A stretch of 64,000 nt of DNA from Paenibacillus riograndensis SBR5 (lineage in GTDB: Bacteria; Bacillota; Bacilli; Paenibacillales; Paenibacillaceae), in the NCBI RefSeq assembly GCF_000981585.1, contig NZ_LN831776.1:7197216-7261215 (forward strand), given 5' to 3'. The position numbers and the translations under genes were made by a program. Shown piece by piece: positions 24,197-32,514 of this stretch (position 1 is the first letter of the stretch; the number at the start of each line of letters is the position of its first letter). The notes below the pieces were generated by a model. It made no database searches and had not been told where the DNA came from. It saw only the letters and a program-made list of their open reading frames with translations.

Positions 24197-26752
24197 TTAC
24201 TTTGCATTTACCAGTTGTCCACGCGTCACTCCGAGCTGGTTGGTGGCTTTCAGGCTTTTCCATACCTGTGTGCCGGAAATCTCTCCGCGCAGCGCACGGC
24301 TGTAAAGGCTGATGACCTCTGCGACCTGCTCCGGGGTTTCTTCCAGAAACTCAACTCGAAATGAGTTCACGCCCAGCTCACGGAAATTATTCAAGTATTC
24401 CGCACCGGATTGTTCAACCGCGTTGTAGACGGTGTTGCGGCAGCCTTCGTCAACACGGACAGGATGAGCCATGCCGATACGGTCCTGCAGGGAAGCACGC
24501 TGCTCCTCGCAGGGACGTCCGCAGTTCGTATAGTCTGTGCCTTCACTCATGAAGGTACAGTAGACGCAGTGCTCTGTGTGGAACATCGGCAGATGCTGAT
24601 GAATTACAACCTCTATACGCGAGGTGTCGCTGTGTTCCAGCAGATCGACCATCTGCTGGATGTTCAGGTCGTAGGACGGTGTAATTCTGTCACAGCCTGC
24701 TTCCAGGAACAAATCCACTGCCCGGTGGTTCGCGATATTCAGGGAGAAGTCACCGATCAGGCGCGGATGCACGGCATCCGGCTGCTCCATGCGGCGCTTC
24801 AGGTAGTAATAGAGCGCACCTGTATTGCGCACCAGGACAGCATCCGGCTGCAGGCGCAGGATGTTGGCATGGTAGCCGTTCTCGCCGGGCATATGAATGC
24901 GCGGCGTGGCCAGCGCAATGCTGGCCACCGCAGCCCGTACAGCGTCCACCGCTGCCGGGAACTGCTTGATGAATTCGAAGTCGGCGTAAATGTTCGTTAC
25001 GCCGGCTTCAAGGGCAGCCTGCACCTGCGGCAGGCTGCGGCACAGCGCGGTAAGCTCCGCTTCACCGCCGCGTGCACCCGCACCATCCCGCACAGCCGGG
25101 ATGGTGCTCCCTGCGGCGCCCCTGCGGGAGGCGCCGCCGTAGACCTCTACCTCCCGTTTCACGTATACGGGAGGTTTGGGGCGCTCGCCCGCAAGCAGCT
25201 CCACCGCCTGGCGGCGGATGCTGTTCAGCTCGCGCATAGGCACAATCACGTCGCCTTCCAGATGCGACTCCAGTGCCTCCAGCTGGAATACGGTCCCGCC
25301 CAGGCGGCCGAATTGCTCTTCCAGCAGGGCGGCATCCATCGGACGCTTCTGCGCGGCTTCCAGCAGCAGCTCCGAATTTACGCGGACCGTGACGTTCTTC
25401 TGAACGTCGGTCCACCAGGTGGCCAGCGGTTCACCGACGCGGCCCTGTGCCTTCACGCGCACCGGGAAGACCCGGTAGGGCTTCTCCGTTTCATAAGACT
25501 GGCGCAGCGCCTTGTCGAGCGCCGGGTCATTGGTTTTCCAGATGCGGTCGCCGACATGCAGGCGGCGCAGGTCTACGTCATTGCGGCCGGGCACAATGTC
25601 GAGAATCCAGCCTTCTCCGGCCTCGCCCTCGAGCTTCACGCCTTTGCGGCGCAGATCGTAGACGCGGCCGCCTTCTTCCTTCTTCGTCGGATCGCCGGCA
25701 TCAAATACAATGCCGTCCCCGCGCTTCAGCGGGGCATGAATACGGCATACGACACCATCGCGCAGAATCTGTTCGACGGTCCCCAGATAGACCCCCCGGC
25801 TTTTCGGAAACGTGCCGTCAACCAGCTTTTTATTATTCGTCCCTTCGAGGAATCCGTGCGTGAAGCCGCGGGAGAAGCTTTGCTGCAGCTCGCGGATGTC
25901 TTCCTTGGGCGCCGGGGACCAATTCCCGTCAAAATACCGGTCAATCGCCTTACGGTACTTACTGACCACGTTCGCTACATATTCCGGGCTTTTGAGGCGG
26001 CCTTCAATTTTGAAGGAGGTTACCCCTGCCTCGATCAGCTCCGGCATCAGATCAATCGCCGCCAGATCCTTAGGTGACAGCAGATAGGTGACATCGCCCA
26101 TCGGCTTGACTTCACCATCCACCATCAGGTCATACGGCAGACGGCAGGCCTGCGCACATTCCCCCCGGTTGGCGGAGCGCCCGCCCCACATTTCCGAGGT
26201 CAGACACTGGCCTGAATAGGAGACACACAACGCGCCATGCACAAAAACCTCCATCGGCAGGCGTGCCTGCTCTCCGATCGTACGGATCTGCTTCAGGTTA
26301 TTCTCGCGGCCAAGCACTACGCGCTCCAGCCCCCAAGGCTTCGTGAACTCCACCGCCTCAGGTGAAGTAATCGTCATTTGGGTAGAACCGTGGATCGGGA
26401 AGTCCGGTGAAATCTCGCGGATCAGTTTAACCAGCCCCAAATCCTGCACAATGACTGCATCTACACCTGCATCCACGCAGGCATCGATTAGCTCTTTAGC
26501 CTCTGCCAGTTCGTTTTCAAATACCAGTATATTAAAGGTCAGGAACCCCTTCACACCATAGCTGTGCAGAAACGCCATAATCTCCGGCAGCTCGTCCATG
26601 CGGAAATTGTTCGCTCTCGCCCGTGCATTAAACTTCTCTACGCCAAAAAAGACAGCGTCCGCCCCGTTCGCCACCGCCGCACGCATGCAGTCCCAGTCAC
26701 CTGCCGGAGCCAGCAGCTCCACGTCTTCTCTGCGTATTTCTTTCTCGTTCAT
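24197..26752 (-). CDS. U32 family peptidase-like protein (RlhA/YrrO type), long form
   Basis: An 851-residue two-lobe protein. The N-terminal U32 domain shows VELLAPAGDWDCMRAAVANGADAVFFG in its opening (core LLAPAGDWD), MEVFVHGALCVSYSGQC and the Cys set C-x6-C...C-x3-C (GQCLTSEMWGGRSANRGEC then AQACRLPYDL), and FKIEGRLKSPEYV. A DUF3656-like middle follows (about 390-540), and a second barrel ends with HCVYCTFM, DYTNCGRPCEEQR. Cys sets of this kind hold an iron-sulfur cluster in RNA-hydroxylating U32 proteins such as RlhA and TrhP, so tRNA/rRNA hydroxylation is more likely than proteolysis. GGGAGGA precedes the ATG. A very Ala/Arg/Gly-rich linker (about 555-575) is a GC-rich insertion. Confidence 0.9.
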   Translation of the reverse strand: MNEKEIRREDVELLAPAGDWDCMRAAVANGADAVFFGVEKFNARARANNFRMDELPEIMAFLHSYGVKGFLTFNILVFENELAEAKELIDACVDAGVDAVIVQDLGLVKLIREISPDFPIHGSTQMTITSPEAVEFTKPWGLERVVLGRENNLKQIRTIGEQARLPMEVFVHGALCVSYSGQCLTSEMWGGRSANRGECAQACRLPYDLMVDGEVKPMGDVTYLLSPKDLAAIDLMPELIEAGVTSFKIEGRLKSPEYVANVVSKYRKAIDRYFDGNWSPAPKEDIRELQQSFSRGFTHGFLEGTNNKKLVDGTFPKSRGVYLGTVEQILRDGVVCRIHAPLKRGDGIVFDAGDPTKKEEGGRVYDLRRKGVKLEGEAGEGWILDIVPGRNDVDLRRLHVGDRIWKTNDPALDKALRQSYETEKPYRVFPVRVKAQGRVGEPLATWWTDVQKNVTVRVNSELLLEAAQKRPMDAALLEEQFGRLGGTVFQLEALESHLEGDVIVPMRELNSIRRQAVELLAGERPKPPVYVKREVEVYGGASRRGAAGSTIPAVRDGAGARGGEAELTALCRSLPQVQAALEAGVTNIYADFEFIKQFPAAVDAVRAAVASIALATPRIHMPGENGYHANILRLQPDAVLVRNTGALYYYLKRRMEQPDAVHPRLIGDFSLNIANHRAVDLFLEAGCDRITPSYDLNIQQMVDLLEHSDTSRIEVVIHQHLPMFHTEHCVYCTFMSEGTDYTNCGRPCEEQRASLQDRIGMAHPVRVDEGCRNTVYNAVEQSGAEYLNNFRELGVNSFRVEFLEETPEQVAEVISLYSRALRGEISGTQVWKSLKATNQLGVTRGQLVNAK

Positions 26753-27013
26753 TTATATCCTCCCAAACCGCCTTGCCGGCGGGTCATTTACAGCTTTTTA
26801 ACTTATTAATTGTATCAAATATCACAGCCATCTACCAGCAAAATAGAAACACTTGGATGTAAATTTCAACTCTGAGACATCTTAATATATATGTGTTCTT
26901 GCCCTAATAGACAAATCAAGAACATACAGCGTAAAATATGAATGGAAAGAATGAATACGCAAGAGATTACACTGTTCAAAATTCATATGGAGCAAGGAGA
27001 GTTGAAAACGGTT

Positions 27014-27892
27014 ATGAAAGGTATAATTCTTGCGGGAGGAAGCGGCACCCGCCTTTATCCTCTCACAATGGTGACCAGCAAACAGTTACTGCCCGTCTAT
27101 GACAAACCCATGATTTACTATCCTCTGTCTACGCTGATGCTCGCAGGCATCAAAGAGATTCTTATAATTTCTACCGCTGAGGATACCCCACGTTTTAAAA
27201 ATTTACTCGGCGATGGCTCCCAGTTCGGAATCTCCCTGCAGTATATTGTTCAGCCTAATCCAGATGGACTGGCTCAAGCTTTTATTTTGGGTGAATCGTT
27301 CATCGGTGAAGACTCGGTGGCTATGATTCTCGGAGACAATATATACTATGGGAACGGTATGACCAAGATTCTAAAAGAAGCTGCCAGGAAAAAACGTGGT
27401 GCAACCGTTTTCGGCTACCATGTGCCCGATCCCGAACGCTTTGGTGTGATAGAATTTGACGGAGAGGGCAAGGTTCTCAGCGTTGAAGAAAAGCCGGAGC
27501 ACCCTAAATCCAATTATGCAGTTACCGGCCTGTATTTCTATGACAATCGGGTGGTTTCTTTAGCTAAAGAAGTGAAGCCCTCACGCCGAGGGGAACTAGA
27601 AATCACCTCAATTAATGAGGCTTATTTGAAGTTGGGAGAACTGGATGTTGCCCTGCTCGGACGCGGTTTCACCTGGTTGGATACCGGAACACACCAAAGT
27701 CTGGTCGACGCCACCAATTTCGTCAGAACAATCGAAGACCATCAAGGCATTAAAATCTCAGCACCTGAAGAAATTGCTTATATTAACGGCTGGATTACAA
27801 AGGAACATCTGCTGGAATGCGGACATAAGCTGAGCAAGACCGGCTACGGGCAATACCTGATTAAGGTAGCTACCGGCAAAATCCAATTTTAA
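27014..27892 (+). CDS. rfbA: Glucose-1-phosphate thymidylyltransferase
   Basis: First step of dTDP-L-rhamnose synthesis, joining dTTP and glucose-1-phosphate. The 292 residues match the family length. Seen: [18 protein letters not shown] at the start, [77 protein letters not shown] and [10 protein letters not shown]. The frame is open 72 nt upstream, but the protein family begins at the ATG at 27014; its AAGGAG site is 14 nt away, rather far. rfbC follows 21 nt downstream. It is transcribed apart from rfbB and rfbD. Confidence 0.96.
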   Translation: MKGIILAGGSGTRLYPLTMVTSKQLLPVYDKPMIYYPLSTLMLAGIKEILIISTAEDTPRFKNLLGDGSQFGISLQYIVQPNPDGLAQAFILGESFIGEDSVAMILGDNIYYGNGMTKILKEAARKKRGATVFGYHVPDPERFGVIEFDGEGKVLSVEEKPEHPKSNYAVTGLYFYDNRVVSLAKEVKPSRRGELEITSINEAYLKLGELDVALLGRGFTWLDTGTHQSLVDATNFVRTIEDHQGIKISAPEEIAYINGWITKEHLLECGHKLSKTGYGQYLIKVATGKIQF

Positions 27893-27913
27893 AAAGTAGA
27901 GAGAGTGAATAAG

Positions 27914-28468
27914 ATGAAGTTTACCAAAACCAATCTTGAAGGCGTCCTCGTTGTCGAACCGGCACTCTTTGGAGACCACCGCGGCTGGTTCATGGAAACC
28001 TACAGCGAAGCAAAGTTTCAGGAACAAAATCTTGCCTATCAGTTCGTTCAGGATAATCAATCTTATTCGGCCGTTAAGGGGACCCTGCGCGGACTCCATT
28101 TCCAATTAAATCCAAAAGCGCAAACCAAGCTCGCCCGCTGCACACGGGGATCAATTTATGATGTGGCAGTAGATATCCGTCAAGGCAGCCCTTCTTACGG
28201 CAAGTGGTTCGGGATTGAACTAACGGCTGAGAACAAGAAGCAACTGCTCATTCCTAAAGGCTTCGCCCATGGTTTCATGACGCTAACCGAGGAAGTGGAG
28301 GTCCAATACAAATGCGATGAGCTGTACGCACCGGAATGCGACGGGAGTATTTTGTGGAATGACCCTGACATCGGTATTGAATGGCCGATCGACGTTACCC
28401 CTGTGCTGTCTGCTAAAGATGAGAATGCACCGCTGCTTAAGGACGTTTCACTTAATTTCGTCTATTAG
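27914..28468 (+). CDS. rfbC: dTDP-4-dehydrorhamnose 3,5-epimerase
   Basis: Third enzyme of dTDP-L-rhamnose synthesis, a cupin-fold double epimerase. The 184 residues show GDHRGWFMETYSEAKF, VQDNQSYSAVKGTLRGLHFQ (with the catalytic His region), YDVAVDIRQGSPSYGKW, LLIPKGFAHGFMTL, VQYKCDELYAPECDG and DPDIGIEWP. An in-frame GTG nine bases earlier is a second start option; GAGAG-type Shine-Dalgarno bases suit the ATG. A strong terminator follows at 28548-28585, so rfbA and rfbC form a two-gene unit. Confidence 0.95.
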   Translation: MKFTKTNLEGVLVVEPALFGDHRGWFMETYSEAKFQEQNLAYQFVQDNQSYSAVKGTLRGLHFQLNPKAQTKLARCTRGSIYDVAVDIRQGSPSYGKWFGIELTAENKKQLLIPKGFAHGFMTLTEEVEVQYKCDELYAPECDGSILWNDPDIGIEWPIDVTPVLSAKDENAPLLKDVSLNFVY

Positions 28469-28547
28469 AAGGTAGTGTGCTGTAGTGCTTGCGGCAGCTT
28501 ATTCTAAGACCACCCCCTCTTTTCAGCAGATAGACGGATTCAGTACA

Positions 28548-28585
28548 AAAACATCCCAGACCCCCGGCGGCTGGGATGTTTTTTT
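28548..28585 (+). terminator. Bidirectional terminator between rfbC and the stalk-protein gene
   Basis: AAACATCCCA and TGGGATGTTT form the stem; T runs follow on both strands, so it can end rfbAC from the left and the stalk-domain gene from the right. Confidence 0.88.
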
Positions 28586-28600
28586 ATCTGGTATTGCCCC

Positions 28601-30565
28601 CTACTCGCCTCCCGCAAGCCGGAACGACTTCAGCGTCTTATCCAGATCGGCCTGCTGTACGGAAGTCGCGTTGGCGTCGTTCAGGGTTACGGTGAGGGTA
28701 TAGACCAGATCATTGTTGCCAAAAACCACTTGCTGCGTTTGCTCAGGGATGCCGCCTTTAGTCTGGCGGACAGTCAGCAGGGTCGCAGGAACTCCGGCGA
28801 AGGTGGTTTCCTCTACCTTGATGAGCTGCGGGCCTTTAGGGTCGTTTTTGCTGTTCTTGTAATAGCTCTGCAGCAAACCTACGGCATAGTCTACTGAACC
28901 TTCCGGGCTCACATTGATCAGAAAACGCCCGCCGGTGAAGCGGTACTCCACGGTCTGGGTCTCAAAAACATCCTGATACGGTATCCACAGCCGTGGAATA
29001 TCGATGCTGTAGCCGTAGGTTTTGGAGCTTTTGGTTACAGCCTGGCTGCGGAGAGCCGGGTAATCCTCCGTCTCCAGTCTGCCGAAATTCTCTTTGATCC
29101 GGTCAAAATCAATATCTATGGAGCTTAAGATTGTCTTGAACCTCGCCTTGTCCTCGTCCTGCCCCGCCGCAGCCAGATATTCCACGTAATAGCGGTACCC
29201 GGACTTTTGCAGCAGGATCTGGTATTTGGTGCTCCAGCCGCTGCCTGGATTCAACCTCGTTTCTTTCACGAGCGCCGGTTCACCGGAAACTTCCGCCTTC
29301 ACAGCGTCCTGTATGGCGTAGGCGCCGGCCACATAGGTGTCTTTTATCTGCGAATCCAGATCTTTGCTCCAGCTCTCCAGCGTAGACCCTGACGGGGCGG
29401 AAGTGACCTTTACCCGCAGATAGCTTCCTTTTGTGCTCTCGTAGTTGAGGTGCTGGTCATCCATACTCCAATCCGCAGGCACCTGCAATGATAAGCCATA
29501 ATCGTCGTTGTAGCCTTCGCGCAATCCGTTTTTGACCGTTGAGAGATCGCGGATGCTTTTATCTTCGGCGTTGAATGAAGGTTGGAATGAGTTCAGCAGT
29601 GAAGCATATTTGTTCAGATCCTTGTAATTGGCTGCCGTATCGTCGGTCAGATAGATTTCAAACAATCTTCCGCCGTTATAATACTGCCTGCCTTCCCATA
29701 AAGCACCGCTGGTGTCCTTACTGACAATACGCGCGTAGGGCACTGCCGCATCCGGAAAAGCCCCCCGGTCCAGCACAGTCTCCCCGCCTTCTTGCGCCTC
29801 ACGGACCAGCCTGTCCAGCAGTTCTTCCGGATCTGCGGCTTTTTCGAGCGGTGAGGCATGAACCTCCAAGTAATACTTATTCTCCGTACTCGTAAAGGTG
29901 GCTACACTTTCATTGCCGCCACTGTCACCGACCACAAGACCCGGCGGATAATTCAGGCTCCAGCGATAGTAGCTGTTGCCTATCCGGGTTTTGCCGACAT
30001 CGCTGTCAATGCCGCCGGTTTCCGGCGCGTCTTCTTCACTCGCTGATGAGGTAAGTGTCACCAGCAGCCCTCCGCCGCTTACGGGAGAGATGCGCGCTCC
30101 CAGCACTCCGGCCACAAAACGCAGCGGTACCAGCAGTGTTCCATCTACGATACGCGGTGGAACAGGCAGTGTGACTTTGACTCCATCCTTCCAGGCGGTT
30201 GTGCTGCCAATGGTCATCGCCCCGGTATGGGGTCCGTACATCACTTTCACCACATCGTCCCCTTCAAGGGAGACTGTGCTGCCGAAGGCTTTTTTGAATA
30301 CTCCCAGCGGGACGAGCACCACTCCGTTTTCCTCTATGGGCTTTTGAATCACAGCCTTCTCACCGTTAACGGTTGCAGCTGTGCTCCCGGCCTTGAGGCT
30401 CAACTGCAGCAGCTTCTGCTCCGCCGCCTGTACTTCCCGGATGGGCAGCCATGCCAGCAACAGCAGCACTGCCAGCAATGTGCAAATCCCGCGACGCAAC
30501 ATTCTGCTTACAGTGGTCTGTGCCTCCACCGGGGATCTGTTATTCCTCTGTATGTGCCTCAGCAT
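28601..30565 (-). CDS. Secreted stalk-domain (copper amine oxidase N-like) protein with PsbP-like repeats
   Basis: A 654-residue exported protein: signal peptide (GICTLLAVLLLLAWLPI, cleavage after VQAA), then a copper amine oxidase N-terminal-type stalk domain (about residues 55-180, with GVVLVPLGVFKKAFG and GTLLVPLRFVAGVLGA), a feature common in Paenibacillus surface proteins. Three related domains follow (about 200-330, 340-475, 490-650), each with YGxSLxxPxxW-like strands and a SLKxF-like end, resembling PsbP/DcrB folds. Starts at 30571 or 30565 share the GGAGGGAG site and overlap the S1C protease end by about 30 nt, so the two are co-expressed. Function unknown; possibly the protease's partner at the cell surface. 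Confidence 0.78.
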   Translation of the reverse strand: MLRHIQRNNRSPVEAQTTVSRMLRRGICTLLAVLLLLAWLPIREVQAAEQKLLQLSLKAGSTAATVNGEKAVIQKPIEENGVVLVPLGVFKKAFGSTVSLEGDDVVKVMYGPHTGAMTIGSTTAWKDGVKVTLPVPPRIVDGTLLVPLRFVAGVLGARISPVSGGGLLVTLTSSASEEDAPETGGIDSDVGKTRIGNSYYRWSLNYPPGLVVGDSGGNESVATFTSTENKYYLEVHASPLEKAADPEELLDRLVREAQEGGETVLDRGAFPDAAVPYARIVSKDTSGALWEGRQYYNGGRLFEIYLTDDTAANYKDLNKYASLLNSFQPSFNAEDKSIRDLSTVKNGLREGYNDDYGLSLQVPADWSMDDQHLNYESTKGSYLRVKVTSAPSGSTLESWSKDLDSQIKDTYVAGAYAIQDAVKAEVSGEPALVKETRLNPGSGWSTKYQILLQKSGYRYYVEYLAAAGQDEDKARFKTILSSIDIDFDRIKENFGRLETEDYPALRSQAVTKSSKTYGYSIDIPRLWIPYQDVFETQTVEYRFTGGRFLINVSPEGSVDYAVGLLQSYYKNSKNDPKGPQLIKVEETTFAGVPATLLTVRQTKGGIPEQTQQVVFGNNDLVYTLTVTLNDANATSVQQADLDKTLKSFRLAGGE

Positions 30566-31724
30566 CTCCATCTCCCTCCGCCTCCCCTCCGCCGATCAGC
30601 GGGTCACCTTGACCGAGCACCAGCTTGCGGGTCACAATATCCCCGTCATGCTGCATCAGCAGCTTCACTGCCGTACCCGGCTTGTAGCCTTTGAACCATT
30701 CGTTGATATCCACCAGCGACGCAACCCGGTGACCGTCGATCGCATACAGCACGTCGCCTGCGGCAATCCCCGCCTTTTCCGCTTCCGCAGACACGACCTT
30801 CGTTACGGTCAGCGGGTCCTGTGCAGGCAGCCCGACAATCGCAGACCAGCTCTCCTCCAGCTCCAGGCCCAGACTGGGGCGTTTCACCTCTCCGTATTGG
30901 AACAGCTGATTCATGATGTACTGAACCGTATCCGCCGGTATGGAGAAGCCCATATTTTCAACGCCAACTGCGGCGTATTTCAGGCTGTTCACCCCCAGCA
31001 CCTCCCCCTTCATGCTGACCAGCGGACCGCCGCTGTTGCCGGGATTAATCGCCGTATCGCTCTGGATCAGCCTGTAGGCGGCATCCACCGCACGGTTCAG
31101 TCCGCTCACCACGCCTACTGTAGCCGAGTTCCGTAATGAAAAAGAGATCGGTGTCCCAATCGCAATCACCTTTTCCCCCACTTGAATCTTATCCGCTGCA
31201 TTGGCAAACCTGGCAGGCTTCAGGAATTTGGCATTGATTTTGACCAAAGCCAGATCACTGACCTCATCCAGATAGGAGGCGGTAATGTTGTAGCTTTTAG
31301 CGTCTGATGTTACCACGACCGCATTCTTCAGCCCTTTGATGACATGGGCATTGGTTATAATCCAGCCGTCCGCTTTGACTATAATGCCGGAGCCATGGGT
31401 CAAATTGTACCGGTCATCCGGTCCGCTGCCAGGGTCACCCGTAAATTTGCCGATGATGCCCACCACCGAGGGGGACACCGCCTTAATAATCTGCGGCACG
31501 GCATCGGCGGTGACCGCTGTATTCTTTTTGCTGATGGCTGCCGCAGCGGCCACCTGACTGAAATCCCCGTCAACGAAGCTCTTAACTTCCCCCGCAGCCG
31601 GACTGCTGTCCGGGAACGCGGCTTCAAGCGCTGAAGGTGTACCGCCTCCCGCCCCGAATAGCAGCACCCCGCTCAGGAGCAACATGCCAAGGTGCTTTTT
31701 ATACATCCTTTTCCCCCACTTCAT
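30540..31724 (-). CDS. Membrane/secreted S1C serine protease (HtrA/DegP-like) with PDZ domain
   Basis: Trypsin-like envelope protease for damaged or secreted proteins. Counting from 31724: N-terminal signal or anchor (LGMLLLSGVLLFGAG), protease domain with catalytic His in TNAHVI (about 127), Asp in SDLALVKI (about 157) and Ser in NPGNSGGP (about 231), then one PDZ domain (VVSAEAEKAGIAAGDVLYAI, near 300-370) and an acidic tail. A second ATG at 31706 with GGGGG ahead starts right at the signal peptide and is an equally good start. It is shorter at the N-terminus than B. subtilis HtrA. Overlaps the stalk-domain gene downstream. Confidence 0.9.
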   Translation of the reverse strand: MKWGKRMYKKHLGMLLLSGVLLFGAGGGTPSALEAAFPDSSPAAGEVKSFVDGDFSQVAAAAAISKKNTAVTADAVPQIIKAVSPSVVGIIGKFTGDPGSGPDDRYNLTHGSGIIVKADGWIITNAHVIKGLKNAVVVTSDAKSYNITASYLDEVSDLALVKINAKFLKPARFANAADKIQVGEKVIAIGTPISFSLRNSATVGVVSGLNRAVDAAYRLIQSDTAINPGNSGGPLVSMKGEVLGVNSLKYAAVGVENMGFSIPADTVQYIMNQLFQYGEVKRPSLGLELEESWSAIVGLPAQDPLTVTKVVSAEAEKAGIAAGDVLYAIDGHRVASLVDINEWFKGYKPGTAVKLLMQHDGDIVTRKLVLGQGDPLIGGGEAEGDGDAEAHTEE

Positions 31725-31796
31725 CAAGCTTTCACCGGCCCTCTCCCTGTCTACAAAACTCTAAAAAATGCTTAAGTGCACTCCTGCACAATGATA

Positions 31797-31840
31797 AAAA
31801 GACGCCTTCAGCCACGCCAGCGGCGGTAAAGGTGTCTTTT
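31797..31840 (-). terminator. Terminator after the small membrane protein gene
   Basis: AAAAGACGCCTT and AAGGTGTCTTTT pair around a GC-rich inner hairpin; on the minus strand a T run follows. It lies between the small membrane protein and the protease gene. Confidence 0.8.
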
Positions 31841-31900
31841 GGGAATTTCCGACTCTGCAATTGTCTCTTTTGCCTGTACCAGGGGTGATTTTGACCCTTC

Positions 31901-32110
31901 CTAGCTTAACCAGTTCATCACCATTGCATAGTCCGAAACCACGAATACCAATAGGCTCACGACTCCAAAAGCAATAGCGAATTTGTTCTTCTGGGGTGCC
32001 CGCAGCAAGCGGATCACTCCAATAAAGATCAGAATGGTGAACAAAATCATAAACACATCGAAGGTATGAAATTTAGACGGCTCTTGCACGGCAGCTTCAG
32101 CAAGCAGCAT
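31901..32110 (-). CDS. Small two-helix membrane protein, unknown function
   Basis: A 69-residue protein with two hydrophobic helices (FDVFMILFTILIFIGVIRLL and FAIAFGVVSLLVFVVSDYAM) linked by a basic loop (RAPQKNKF). It has an excellent GGGGAGGT site 6 nt before the ATG and its own terminator, so it is a real gene. The helix-basic loop-helix layout recalls small Bacillus DUF2759 proteins, but the match is too weak to assign. No role is suggested by the neighbours. Confidence 0.75.
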   Translation of the reverse strand: MLLAEAAVQEPSKFHTFDVFMILFTILIFIGVIRLLRAPQKNKFAIAFGVVSLLVFVVSDYAMVMNWLS

Positions 32111-32514
32111 GGCATTACCTCCCCGAGAGTATTGTCAAGCAAGTTCATCTATTCCATATCTCCTTCTATGTTATCGCTACCATTTGAGTGACGCAATAGA
32201 AAATGCTTAAAAAATTATGTATTTGTCACAAAAATATTATCCGGGGCGAAATTATGCGGCACAACAGCAGTTGGGGACCTTCATTTGCATGTGTGCATTC
32301 TTTGTCAAAGAGCTTGCTTATATCATTATTTAACGAAAATATCCTTCTTTGAATCTTATGGTGGACATGCTCTGCTTATGCCTGTCCGAACTATCAGCAA
32401 GTCCTTATTTATTCATAAACAATCGTTATACCCTTTGCCACAACCCTCACTGCCTGTGACTCCGCACCTGTGTTACCATCGGGCTTATGAGCGTATACAG
32501 AAAGGATGTTGGAT
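32111..32514. other. Divergent promoter region
   Basis: About 400 bases between the small membrane protein and the siroheme reductase. AT-rich near 32200-32250, with no clear gene. It must hold both promoters; no confident -35/-10 pair or riboswitch was recognised. Confidence 0.5.

Noticed and set aside
24410..26077. 555-codon open frame on the plus strand
   Set aside because: Antisense to the U32 gene; its composition is the mirror of GC-rich codons and it has no recognisable domain or start site.
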